Source: Candidatus Rifleibacteriota bacterium (lineage in GTDB: Bacteria > Muiribacteriota > Ozemobacteria > Ozemobacterales > Ozemobacteraceae). Taken from it: 64,000 nt of DNA. How positions within the stretch are numbered: position 1 is the first letter of the stretch; every line of letters begins with the position of its first letter. Both the position numbers and the translations under genes were made by a program. Positions 34,826-43,774 of this stretch are shown here, one piece after another. Where the stretch lies: assembly GCA_015233565.1 (NCBI GenBank), contig JADFXM010000008.1, positions 62,001 through 126,000 on the forward strand, given 5' to 3'. Under the pieces are notes generated by a model. The model had not been told where the DNA came from and did no database searches. It saw only the letters and a program-made list of their open reading frames with translations.

Positions 34826-37654
34826 CTAACTTGTGATTTTCTTTCGGTCTATCAAGACAACAGTAAAATCATCCGGTTGGGGTTTATTGGTCAAAGTATG
34901 GTAATGGTTATCCAGATAATCGTCACATGCTTTTTCTATGGAAATAACCGGTCGTGATGCTAAAAATTGCTGGAATTTGTCAAACTGACTTTCTTCTTCG
35001 TTTGCAGGAATTGATTCTATAAGTCCGTCGGTGTAAAGTATTATTCTTTCGTTTTGTTCAAGTACAACTGTTTTTGGGATCAGAGGGATTTTTTCCCTTA
35101 AACCAAGAGGGCTTCCTCCGAATTCAATCATTTGAAGTTCACCTGAATTTTGCATTTGGAAAGGATACGGATGTCCACAATTGAAAAATGTAATTTCGTG
35201 GGTTTGGGAATCAATCCAGATAAATGCTGCGGTCATCAGTAGTTTTTTATTGAAATTTTCAAGGAGAGTTGTGTTTAAAGTTGAAATAATTCCAGCGGCT
35301 TTTTCACCTGCCCGAGATCTTTCTTGTACAATACCCTTCGCCATGGCCATTACAAGAGCAGCAGGTACGCCATGACCTGTAACATCGCCAACAAGTACAA
35401 GAAGGTAGCGCTGTTCAATTGTCAGATAGTCGAAATAATCACCACCGAGTTGAGTGGCCGGGCGGGATCGGCCAAAAACGGAGTATTCGCCAATTTTCAG
35501 GACATTTGAAGGAAAAAGCCTGGTTTGAACTTCTTGTGCGACGCTAACTTCGTAAAGACTTTCAAGCATGTGGTTGAACATTTCGGTAAGATTGCCTAAT
35601 TCGTCTGACTCAACCACAGGGAGCTTAAAACGGAACATTTTTTTCTCTATGGATTGAACGCCCAGCGAAAGGTTGTCAATAGGTTTAAGAAGCTTTTGGG
35701 ATAAAATAATTCCAAGAAAAATGCTTATTGTTACACAAATCGTGGCAAAACCAACAAGAAAGCGTCTGATCAGCCGAATTCCGGATTGTATCTGGGAGTC
35801 GTCCTGCATGGCGATTAGAGATGATTGTATTTCCCTGGGCTTTATTCCGGTCAGGAAATAAGTTTTGGAACGTGTAAATACTTTCCGATTAATAGTTGTT
35901 CGCAATAAATCAATCCATTGTCCCAGTGAATTTACTGCTTCAGGAAAATTCCTGGTTGTGGAGATCCTCTTTTTTTTAACCAAATCCATCGCATAAAATT
36001 TCATTCCTTTAGGAATGATTCTTTTTGATCTTGCAATACTGTTTAGATAACTATGTTCCATATCATGGGTCTGCCAAAAGAATTCAAGAATATGAGTTAC
36101 TTTTTTCTCGTAGTTAAATATGGGTTTCAGGAAAAACCATGAACGATTGTTTGAAAACTGATATTCTTCAAGTCTTTCCATCCCTTTCACAATAATTGAA
36201 ATAAAATTTACTCCACCAAAAGATTGCAAAAAATCAGCTTTGAGAGCGGCTTGAAAGTTTATAGGTTCGCGATTTAATGTAGCAATTACCGTCTTCATTA
36301 TTTCCCCTGACATTTTTGTTCCCTGGGTTTTAAAGACATCCTTCTTTCCCTCCCCAGAACAGCAGAAAGCTGGTTTGCCATTGCTGTCAGTAAGCCGTAC
36401 GGTTTCTATCTTCCACTTTTTTGCTAAGGAAATCAGAAGTTTTTGCCCCTTGCTGATTTCGTTGGGAGTCGAATATCTGAAGGATAGGAGGTCTTTTTGT
36501 AGCCGTTTTTCAAGTTTATGTCTGAGAACTGGAAAATTGGAATCAATTAGGCGAAGCGTTCGTTCTGCTTTATCAAGACTCTGGGCCGTTTTTACCTCAT
36601 ATTCTTTGCCTAAGTAGTCCCAGCCAACTGAAAATATTACCAGCAAGGGAAGCAGACTTGCATAGAAAAAAAGAATTATCAGACGCCATTTTATTGAAAA
36701 GAAAATTTTTTGAGTACTGAAATGAATTTTAGCTGAAAAAAAAGTGAAAAAGGCAAAAAGAAAAGTCCCAAGAAGAGCTGAAATAAGGCGATAGAAAGAT
36801 GTTTTAGCAAAAATTTTCCTATCGAAAGCTACCCATAAAACTGAGGAGGATTTTAGCCTTGTAAGAGAAATCAGAGTCTTCTCAATCTGAAAAGACATTT
36901 GAGGAGTTTTGTCATACATCCTTAAGGCTTCCGAAACAGGATAATCAGGAAGAGAATCCCCGATCGAAGTAATTCCTGCACGGATTGAAGAATTCTTTTT
37001 CGACTTCAGATAGGATTTGACCCGATCTTTTATTCCCATATCCGGCCATTCCGGAAATTCGCTCAAATGGGCAAAAACCCCACCGTGCGAATTTATTGAG
37101 TAAAAAAACCAGTGGTCCTTTTCTCCATTATTTACTTCAATAATTTCAAAATCACCATCAGAAAATTTTTCTGGCTCAATATCCCGACCAACAAAAGATT
37201 TCAGAAAAATCCAGTCCTTTACAAAAGACTCAGGTTGGTCACAAATTTTTCCAAAAAGATCACGATAAAGAGTTTTCAGAACGAATTTTGGCGGATTTGG
37301 CTCGGAGACGCTCTCTATAACGTCACCATTGCCATCGACGACGTTGATTTTCAAGATTCCCGGAAAACGCTTTAACAGGAGATTTCTTCTCTCACGTAAT
37401 TGGGAGTAATGCTTATGATCCAATGACTCCGAAAGCTTCATAAGGAGAAATTGGAAATGTTTGTAAGTATCTTCTCTTTTTCTCAGTGCAAGAAGAATTC
37501 GCTCCTGGAGCAGAAAACTTTTTTCGCACGAATTTTTTTCTATTTCTTCAATTCTGGATTTAATTCCCCAAATAGCGAGAAGAATGGGCAAAGCAAAGAA
37601 AATAATGGTGGAAAAAACCCAGATGATTCTAGGCTTGAGGGCAATAGATTGCAT
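34826..37654 (-). CDS. membrane receptor SpoIIE-type Ser/Thr phosphatase (RsbU-like), no. 1
   Basis: 942 residues. TM about 12-30, extracytoplasmic domain to about 285, two TM segments (about 285-345), a second sensor region, a TM near 645, HAMP about 660-715 ('LGVQSIEKKMFRF...DELGNLTEMFN'), and a C-terminal PPM/SpoIIE phosphatase about 725-942: 'LGGDYFDYL', 'LVGDVTGHGVPAALVMAMAKG', 'NCGHPYPF', 'LYTDGLIES'. Metal-binding Asp residues are intact. Expected to dephosphorylate a STAS anti-anti-sigma factor in response to an external signal. Starts four bases after the HEAT-repeat gene with no own SD, so translationally coupled. Confidence 0.88.
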   Translation of the reverse strand: MQSIALKPRIIWVFSTIIFFALPILLAIWGIKSRIEEIEKNSCEKSFLLQERILLALRKREDTYKHFQFLLMKLSESLDHKHYSQLRERRNLLLKRFPGILKINVVDGNGDVIESVSEPNPPKFVLKTLYRDLFGKICDQPESFVKDWIFLKSFVGRDIEPEKFSDGDFEIIEVNNGEKDHWFFYSINSHGGVFAHLSEFPEWPDMGIKDRVKSYLKSKKNSSIRAGITSIGDSLPDYPVSEALRMYDKTPQMSFQIEKTLISLTRLKSSSVLWVAFDRKIFAKTSFYRLISALLGTFLFAFFTFFSAKIHFSTQKIFFSIKWRLIILFFYASLLPLLVIFSVGWDYLGKEYEVKTAQSLDKAERTLRLIDSNFPVLRHKLEKRLQKDLLSFRYSTPNEISKGQKLLISLAKKWKIETVRLTDSNGKPAFCCSGEGKKDVFKTQGTKMSGEIMKTVIATLNREPINFQAALKADFLQSFGGVNFISIIVKGMERLEEYQFSNNRSWFFLKPIFNYEKKVTHILEFFWQTHDMEHSYLNSIARSKRIIPKGMKFYAMDLVKKKRISTTRNFPEAVNSLGQWIDLLRTTINRKVFTRSKTYFLTGIKPREIQSSLIAMQDDSQIQSGIRLIRRFLVGFATICVTISIFLGIILSQKLLKPIDNLSLGVQSIEKKMFRFKLPVVESDELGNLTEMFNHMLESLYEVSVAQEVQTRLFPSNVLKIGEYSVFGRSRPATQLGGDYFDYLTIEQRYLLVLVGDVTGHGVPAALVMAMAKGIVQERSRAGEKAAGIISTLNTTLLENFNKKLLMTAAFIWIDSQTHEITFFNCGHPYPFQMQNSGELQMIEFGGSPLGLREKIPLIPKTVVLEQNERIILYTDGLIESIPANEEESQFDKFQQFLASRPVISIEKACDDYLDNHYHTLTNKPQPDDFTVVLIDRKKITS

Positions 37655-37658
37655 TTAA

Positions 37659-40190
37659 CTAGGGGGTTTGAGCATCAAGGCACTGAGCACGGATATGACC
37701 CTCTTCAGAAATTCGGAACGGGGCATAAGTTATCTTCATTTTCGTGCCAGTGGCTATTTTTTTGAAGAAGACTCCCGGTTTGGGAGAGAAAATGTATGTT
37801 TTTCCGTCTTCCCCTTTGAGGTTTATGGAATCTTTGTTGGCTTCTTTAACTTCACCGGTGATGTATTGAGTAACCGCGAGAACCTGTTCACCGATTGGTC
37901 GCCCTTCAGGGGTTTGTTTTCCTGGTATAAGTGAGAAAAGGTAGATAGCCAGAATTGTTAATCCGACTGTGCCGAAGACTTTTGAATGCTCTAAAACAAA
38001 AGATTTTACATAGTTAAAATACTCAGGCAAAACTTGCAGAATATACTTTCGGAAATCATTTGCAGCGCTTTCTTTTGAAAGCACTTTAACACTATAAGGA
38101 GCCGGGGCTATTTTACTTCGTTCTTCAAATTCTTTAGAACGGTTTAAAAGTGATTCTTCTGATTTTTCCCAGGTTGTAGTGGAAATTTGCTGCGTTTTTT
38201 TCAAAAACTCAAAGTTTTCTTTTCGAGCCTCAAAAACTTTTTTAGCGGCATCAAGATTCATTTTTGCTGTACAATGTTTTTCCAGGGAAAACAAACTGAA
38301 AAGATTTTCAGGATCAGGATTTGATTGGAAAAAAAACAGTGCAAGATCAAATTGTTCAATAGACTCACATTTCTTCAAGAATTCAATCAAAATATTCCGG
38401 ATTACAATAAAATCAAAATAGATGAGGCATGCCAGTGCAGTTTGCCGAGAGTCAGTATCTTTGCTGGTGAGCATCGCTTTTATTGAAGACAATGCCTGTT
38501 GTTTGTCTTTTGAATTCAATATTCGAATTGCCGCTCCCTTTATTCGGGCATTATGGCTTCTAAGAAATGTCCCAAGGTAAGGAAAGATCCAGTCAAAATC
38601 GTATTCACCAAGGTATTCAATTACCGAGTGAACCAATTGTTGATCTTTAGCTTGGAAATGAAGCCTCGCCACTTTGGCAAACTCAGAACAGCCCAAACGC
38701 CGCGCAGTTCTAAGAGCTATTGCCAGCAAATCGTTTGGGGTTTCTTTATCGGATAAAACCTTTCTCAAAATAACAAGTTTACTGGGGTTAACACTTTTCG
38801 ACCATGCCGTAAATTTTTTTGCTCTTTCAGTGTTAGACAAACTGAAAAAAGCTTCCGGATTGATTTCAACTGGTGGTTCAGATTGCTCAGGTTGTTCCTC
38901 AGAGGAAATTGCTTTTTCTGTTTCTTTTGCTTCCTCTACCTTATTTTCCTTTGGTTTCTCTTTCTCTTTTTCTTTTTCTTTTTCTTTTTCTTTCTCCTTC
39001 TCCTTCTCCTTCTCCTTCTCTTTGACTTTCTCTTTAGCCACTGCTCTTTCGTAGTCTTTAAGAGATTTACGGAAAAGGTCTTTGGCCTTTTCAGAAATTC
39101 GCCATTGGAGAGCTTCTTCAAATGTTTCTCTAGCTAACGGTTCGTCTAGTTTTTCTTTAATCAAGATATCGGCTTTAATAGAAGTAGGAGATTCGCTATC
39201 TATCGCGAAAACAATTTCTCTAATCCATGCAACGATTCTTCGTTTATATATCCAGGCTCTTAAACGTTCGAAATATTCTGGGAAAGAATCTCCAAGTATT
39301 TTGGCTTTTTCAATGTTCTTACAACAATTCTGCAAAACCATTTGAAGAATTTGTTTTTTTTCTTCCGGAGCAGTTGAAAGAAGTTCCCAGAGGCGAAATG
39401 GAATATCAGGATCAGGATTGTTTTCTAAAAGAATTCCAATTCTTAACAGCAAATTTTTGTCATTTACAAGTGCCAGAGTACGTAAGACCATAGGTTTTAT
39501 TCTTTCAAAAGGGAAAAAAACCGAGTTCTGGAGGGCTGCGATGATCGAGTCGGGTTGTTCACTATCCAGGAGTATGGCTAGATGGTGTAATGCTTCCTCG
39601 AAATCAATTTTGGACAAGCCAATAATCGCCAGCGAACGAATCCGAAGATCGGAGTGCAAAAGTAATTTTGGTAAATCCCGTCGAAGATTTTCCGGAGCTT
39701 TCAAAATCAGAATTTCCAAAACCGCAGTGCGCAAAGCAAGTGATTCAGATGCAAGAAATGGAATGATCGTTTTGAGACAATCTATGGGAAATACCATTCT
39801 GAAAGTGCGAAGAATCGCAACATTTACGCCCACTTCAGTTTCAGAAGACACTAGGGAAGAAATTCCAGTTGAAAAATTTTTAATTTGTACAGGTTTTAAA
39901 GAACCTAACAAACGTATTTTTTCATGATTGTCGGAATTCTTAAACCGTTCAAGAAATTCATCCTGTGTGGCTTCTTTTTCAGATGTTTTGCCGATCAAAT
40001 GCTCGCTCAAAATTGTAATGGCGTGTTCCAGCATAACCTGGCACTCAGGGTCAGTCTCGATTTCCTTTCTTTTGACTAAAAAATCGATTATTTCAGTTGA
40101 AGCTGGTTCCTGAATTACCTTTTCAATCGCATAAAGTCTGAAAGAACTTGCAGGAGCTTCCAGCTCTTGAAGGAGAAGGGGGTCTATCAT
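37659..40190 (-). CDS. HEAT-repeat membrane protein with Lys-Glu repeat linker
   Basis: 843 residues. HEAT-like helical repeats occupy about 1-350 and 445-640 ('LRIRSLAIIGLSKIDFEEALHHL', 'ARIKGAAIRILNSKDKQQALSSI'), split by a (Lys-Glu)n linker about 390-412. A single TM lies at about 745-765 ('GTVGLTILAIYLFSLIPG'), then a small beta-rich C-terminal domain ('GEVKEANKDSINLKGEDGKTYIF'). HEAT solenoids bind protein partners; coupling to the receptor phosphatase suggests a shared signalling complex. No SD at the ATG. Confidence 0.75.
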   Translation of the reverse strand: MIDPLLLQELEAPASSFRLYAIEKVIQEPASTEIIDFLVKRKEIETDPECQVMLEHAITILSEHLIGKTSEKEATQDEFLERFKNSDNHEKIRLLGSLKPVQIKNFSTGISSLVSSETEVGVNVAILRTFRMVFPIDCLKTIIPFLASESLALRTAVLEILILKAPENLRRDLPKLLLHSDLRIRSLAIIGLSKIDFEEALHHLAILLDSEQPDSIIAALQNSVFFPFERIKPMVLRTLALVNDKNLLLRIGILLENNPDPDIPFRLWELLSTAPEEKKQILQMVLQNCCKNIEKAKILGDSFPEYFERLRAWIYKRRIVAWIREIVFAIDSESPTSIKADILIKEKLDEPLARETFEEALQWRISEKAKDLFRKSLKDYERAVAKEKVKEKEKEKEKEKEKEKEKEKEKEKPKENKVEEAKETEKAISSEEQPEQSEPPVEINPEAFFSLSNTERAKKFTAWSKSVNPSKLVILRKVLSDKETPNDLLAIALRTARRLGCSEFAKVARLHFQAKDQQLVHSVIEYLGEYDFDWIFPYLGTFLRSHNARIKGAAIRILNSKDKQQALSSIKAMLTSKDTDSRQTALACLIYFDFIVIRNILIEFLKKCESIEQFDLALFFFQSNPDPENLFSLFSLEKHCTAKMNLDAAKKVFEARKENFEFLKKTQQISTTTWEKSEESLLNRSKEFEERSKIAPAPYSVKVLSKESAANDFRKYILQVLPEYFNYVKSFVLEHSKVFGTVGLTILAIYLFSLIPGKQTPEGRPIGEQVLAVTQYITGEVKEANKDSINLKGEDGKTYIFSPKPGVFFKKIATGTKMKITYAPFRISEEGHIRAQCLDAQTP
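38956..39021. repeat. in-frame hexanucleotide repeat in the HEAT-protein gene
   Basis: About 66 bases of TCTTTT and TCCTTC units; on the minus strand they encode alternating Lys and Glu. A period of six allows length changes without frameshift. Confidence 0.9.
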
Positions 40191-40454
40191 TTTAATTAAC
40201 TATCCCAAATAAATTTTGTTTCAAGTAGAATAACACAATATGAAAAGGGATGCAAAGCTGCTCTGGAAATGCAGAGAACAGAAATATTTTCTTTGGGTTC
40301 AGCAAAGTCGATGAAGAATCTGGTTTTTATTTTGTAATATCATTCAAAGGATCTCTTCCAATGGCAAAAACGATTGTTGTCAATGGTAAAAATAGTTGTC
40401 GTCAAAGATGCCTGAATATGTCGCCGTAACAAGCAGATTTTTTTCGGAAAAATC

Positions 40455-40483
40455 TTTCCAAAATTTGAAATTTGTTTTATGAT
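40455..40483 (+). promoter_or_regulatory. putative promoter of the STAS gene
   Basis: TTTCCA (40455-40460), a 17-base spacer and TATGAT (40478-40483). The SD GGAG (40506-40509) and the ATG at 40518 follow at suitable distance. Confidence 0.4.
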
Positions 40484-40517
40484 TGTGCAAAAGTTGTCTG
40501 TAAATGGAGAAAAATTA

Positions 40518-40874
40518 ATGGATACCTTCAGTATTCTTGAAAAAGAGGAAGATGGAATCGCTGTAATCGTTTTCGACGGATACTGTGCCAAAGAAGGTGG
40601 GGCTGCACTTCAAAAACACACACAGGGAATTTTACATACCGAAAAGAATGAAATCATCATTGATTTCACAAATTGTTCAGTAATTAGCAGTCCGGGAATG
40701 GCTGCCCTTCTGGAAATTGTCATGGAAGTAGTAGATGATTCCAAGGGAAAATTGTATCTGATCGGATTAGACAAATCAAAAAAACAGTTTTTGCAGATGA
40801 CTGGAGTCCTTCCTTTTGCTGAAACGGCTGCAAGCATTGGGGAAGCCTGTCAGCGCATTCGAGGCAAGAAATAA
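40518..40874 (+). CDS. STAS-domain anti-anti-sigma-factor-like protein
   Basis: 118 residues, a single STAS domain: 'ILEKEEDGIAVIVFDGY', 'EIIIDFTNCSVISSPGMAALLEIV', 'LIGLDKSKKQFLQMTGV'. Members bind anti-sigma kinases and are the usual substrate of SpoIIE-type phosphatases. The site aligned with phospho-Ser58 of SpoIIAA appears to be Pro59 here, with Ser57 and Ser58 just before it. GGAG eight bases upstream sets the start at 40518 rather than further 5'. Divergent from the HEAT/phosphatase pair. Confidence 0.87.
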   Translation: MDTFSILEKEEDGIAVIVFDGYCAKEGGAALQKHTQGILHTEKNEIIIDFTNCSVISSPGMAALLEIVMEVVDDSKGKLYLIGLDKSKKQFLQMTGVLPFAETAASIGEACQRIRGKK

Positions 40875-41036
40875 TTGAGACTTTTTTGCTAACTGTTTAG
40901 TGTTTTTTTGCTCGTTGAGAATCATTTGGCTTTTCTGCAAGTTTTTGTTTTTATCCCTAATAATTTATTCAAAAAATGTAATATTTTAATTTTTTCGATC
41001 GTTATGTTTATGTAAAATGAAAAGATGGAGGGATAT

Positions 41037-41708
41037 ATGAAAAAAATGTTGCGTCTTATCGTTTTTTTGGTGATATCTTCCATGATGTCTATTTCCATAA
41101 CTGGTTGTGTTCCCGCAATTGGGGCATTTTGCAGTCTTGTTTCCTCCATTGGTGGTGCAGTAGCAGGAATCGGAGCTATTGTCGGAGCGTTTGGAAATAA
41201 GAGTACCGGACAAAAACTCCAGCAAGCCGGTGTGGGAATGGCAGCGGCTGGAGCGGCTCCAGCTGCCATTGAAAAAGGTTTCACAAATATTGGAAATGCA
41301 TATGATAAATTTAAAAATTCGTTAACTACAGATAAAGCTCCTGGCTCAGCTGATTCTGTTCCTACGGTAACAGGCGATCCGGATGCCAGCAATCAACAAA
41401 CTAATTCAAAAGTACAACCAAACCCACCTTCCACTTCCACTTCCACTTCCACTTCCACTTCATTCATGGTAGGATGGGAGTTTTCTTCCTCGAAAGTGCC
41501 GATATCACCTTCAAGTAGTACCAATGCAACTTCTTCCGTGGGTATTTCGAATTCAATAGAACAGACAGCGAAAAAAGGGGATCTAATTGGAGATGGCATC
41601 ACCAGAATTTCAAATTCGATAAAAACCGCTGCTCAGGCTGGAAATCAAGCAGCCCAGGGGGTTATACAGACAAAGAATGCAATCTCCGGAATACCTAAAT
41701 TTTGGTAA
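41037..41708 (+). CDS. lipoprotein with Ser-Thr repeat
   Basis: 223 residues. Signal peptide II with lipobox 'SITGC' near residue 23; then a Gly/Ala-rich hydrophobic segment ('SSIGGAVAGIGAIVGAFG') that could be a glycine-zipper-like membrane segment; then a Ser/Thr/Pro-rich linker with a pure Ser-Thr repeat near 133-143. GGAGGG four bases before the ATG. Function unknown. Confidence 0.65.
   Translation: MKKMLRLIVFLVISSMMSISITGCVPAIGAFCSLVSSIGGAVAGIGAIVGAFGNKSTGQKLQQAGVGMAAAGAAPAAIEKGFTNIGNAYDKFKNSLTTDKAPGSADSVPTVTGDPDASNQQTNSKVQPNPPSTSTSTSTSTSFMVGWEFSSSKVPISPSSSTNATSSVGISNSIEQTAKKGDLIGDGITRISNSIKTAAQAGNQAAQGVIQTKNAISGIPKFW
41427..41463. repeat. in-frame CCACTT hexanucleotide repeat in the lipoprotein gene
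   Basis: Five perfect CCACTT units (41431-41460) with partial flanks encode alternating Ser and Thr. Confidence 0.9.
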
Positions 41709-42095
41709 ACGAAAGCTCAATAGATCTCATTGCAGCCTTTGATTTTGAGGCAATATTAAATATTAAGACACTGATCAATTTTACAAAAAAAAGCAATATC
41801 AGACATCTCAACCTCGGGGATTTAAATTTGATACCATTTTTTCGATTGATGAATTGCCAACTTGCTTTGGAAGAAATCTTCTGATTTATTTTCATGTAAG
41901 TTGGTTTCAGGATAAAATTCAACCGAAAAGTATTCCAAAATCAGAAAACTACCTTTTGAAGGCCTTTTCCGAGAAAATGCAAACTATCGATACCAGGAAT
42001 TCTGAATTTGGTGGTCGTTGGGCGGAGCCAAAAGGACGTAATCAGTATCTTGGTGATTTTGACCGGGCAAGGAATTTGGTGAAAGTTAGTACGGG
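41709..42095. other. 387-base spacer, no gene identified
   Basis: Two short unsupported frames (about 60 and 80 codons) in different phases, without SD; could be gene debris. No repeat-family match. Confidence 0.4.
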
Positions 42096-42875
42096 TCAAT
42101 GAAGTGTTGTTCCTGCCGGGGTTGCCAGTGAAGGTTCGTCTATTGATGCGGGGGCAGTCGGCGAGGAACTTGCCGGTGGAAGATGTTCCATTACCCAAGC
42201 GAGAGCTTCCTCGTTGATTTTGTCTGGTGCTTGTCTATGTCCGCCTTCGAACTCCCACCATCGGGTTTGCCATTCCAGCCGGTCGAGCAACTGTTTGTCT
42301 TCTTTCATGAGCTTATAATTGAAATCTGTAGGACTGGTCAGGAAGGCACAAATCTTTCGCCTTGGATAACGTTTTTCTTTCTTGATACAGTCCTCATGAA
42401 TGTAACCAACATTAGAGATAACGGCAACCACTTGCGCCGGATGCAAGAATGCAAACAGATGGGCGGCCATTCCTCCGCCGGATACTCCCGTGCCGATGAT
42501 GCGGGCGGGGTCGATAGGATAATCTTGGGCTAGTTCGAAAATCTGTTTTGACATGCGATTCAGGATTGGGGCTACGTCCAAATCATTCCGGATAACTTTG
42601 GAACAAAATAAAGCGCATTGGTGGTTACGAGCGTGCTCTTTCCATGTTTGTAACAGACCCTCGGCATCTGCCGCTGGTGAAAAAGCCGTGATTATGGGAT
42701 AGCGATGGCCTGTTTCAAGAGTGTCAGGTAAATAGAGAATGAAGTCCCATTTTTCGATTTTTTCCCCGGAGATATTTTTTTTCGCGGGAATATCTTGGCC
42801 AATGGCTTTGAGAGAAAGAGTAGTCATTAATACAAAAATGAATGTCACCAGGATAACTCGGACAAATTTTCGCAT
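42096..42875 (-). CDS. exported alpha/beta-hydrolase (esterase/PHB-depolymerase-like)
   Basis: 259 residues. Signal peptide ('VILVTFIFVLMTTLSLKAIG'), then an alpha/beta-hydrolase with the nucleophile elbow 'GTGVSGGGMAAHLF' (Ser in GVSGG), a likely acid in 'SPTDFNY' and the His in 'FEGGHRQAP'. The pattern resembles LpqC/PHB-depolymerase-type feruloyl or lipid esterases. The C-terminus is Ser/Pro/Ala-rich. AAGGAG six bases before the ATG at 42875 fixes the start. Substrate unknown. Confidence 0.75.
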   Translation of the reverse strand: MRKFVRVILVTFIFVLMTTLSLKAIGQDIPAKKNISGEKIEKWDFILYLPDTLETGHRYPIITAFSPAADAEGLLQTWKEHARNHQCALFCSKVIRNDLDVAPILNRMSKQIFELAQDYPIDPARIIGTGVSGGGMAAHLFAFLHPAQVVAVISNVGYIHEDCIKKEKRYPRRKICAFLTSPTDFNYKLMKEDKQLLDRLEWQTRWWEFEGGHRQAPDKINEEALAWVMEHLPPASSSPTAPASIDEPSLATPAGTTLH

Positions 42876-43288
42876 TCCCAACTCCTTTTAAAATATCTAA
42901 TAAATAGGAATTCGCACCTTCAGGGTTTACGTAGCAATTATCCACGGAATCTGAAATCAAGATCAACTGAGGTGTACCCGAAAAGTTTCTTCTTTTGAAA
43001 GCATTTTCAATGTACTGCAAAAGTATCGATCCCAATTCATCAACCTTTTCAAAGCCTATTTGTCAATTTTCGGGTCTGAACTTTACCGCTCTAATTCGTA
43101 AGTGATGCTCACAGCAGCAATTGCCTGCAAAAATAGTTGAATGGATAATGAGACTGTTGGAAAAGTCTGATACATTGAATTCGGTACAAAGCGACATTGA
43201 TTTGATGCGCGAAAGCGGGGCGAAAAAACGGGTTGGTACATGAAATTATCCATTTTTAGAGGTTTTCCTACAGTCTGAATTTCAGGGC
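42876..43288. other. 413-base spacer with one MITE copy
   Basis: Contains family 2 copy 4 at 43146-43278; no gene seen in the remainder. Confidence 0.5.
43146..43278 (-). mobile_element. MITE-like repeat family 2, copy 4 (reverse orientation)
   Basis: 133 bases, ends TAATGAGACTGTTGGAAAA / GGTTTTCCTACAGTCT. The interior has 'GCGCGAAAGCGGGGCGAAAA' and 'GGGTTGGTACAT', reverse complement of the core of copies 3 and 5. Confidence 0.75.
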
Positions 43289-43774
43289 TTACGGGGATTT
43301 GAAAATGTACAATACTTCCTTAACAAACACACCACAGAGCTTGTTACTCTTTAAAATGCGATTAAGGGCGTCCTTTACGGGTTCTTGATTGTGGATTTTA
43401 TAGGTAATTTTCAAGTCCCAAAGTTTCTTCTCAAAACAAATCTTAATCGCAGTAAATCTTAAAATCCATGGAACTACATATTTTATCTCAATCTTCGGGA
43501 AAATCATGCAAAAAGCCATTTGGTCTTTGTAGTTTTTGGGAAAATCGTATAATCCTGGAACAATGTTTTTATGAGTTAGAACAAATTCTTCCCGAATAGA
43601 ATTCAACTTTCTTGGCCAAACCATCTTCCATAGATAAAGTTGGGAAAGGCTGTCAATTTCGGAATCTTTTGTACTCTCTTTGACTTCTGCTGAAAAGGCC
43701 GAGTTGTTTATTGAAAGAAAAATAAAGGAAAAAATTACCCAAAACCAAGTAAATTTTGTTTCTATCTTCACCAC
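43289..43774 (-). CDS. exported small protein, possibly STN-like
   Basis: 161 residues from a GTG start (AGGGG five bases upstream). Signal peptide 1-29 ('FSFIFLSINNSAFSAE'). The C-terminal 'IHNQEPVKDALNRILKSNKLCGVF..VLYIF' resembles an STN (secretin/TonB short N-terminal) half-motif, which would fit a periplasmic secretion partner. Otherwise unassigned. Confidence 0.5.
   Translation of the reverse strand: MVKIETKFTWFWVIFSFIFLSINNSAFSAEVKESTKDSEIDSLSQLYLWKMVWPRKLNSIREEFVLTHKNIVPGLYDFPKNYKDQMAFCMIFPKIEIKYVVPWILRFTAIKICFEKKLWDLKITYKIHNQEPVKDALNRILKSNKLCGVFVKEVLYIFKSP

Noticed and set aside
38936..39121. Arg/Lys-run minus-strand frame and Phe/Leu-rich plus frames across 38674-39137
   Set aside because: Out-of-frame readings of the Lys-Glu repeat of the HEAT-protein gene.
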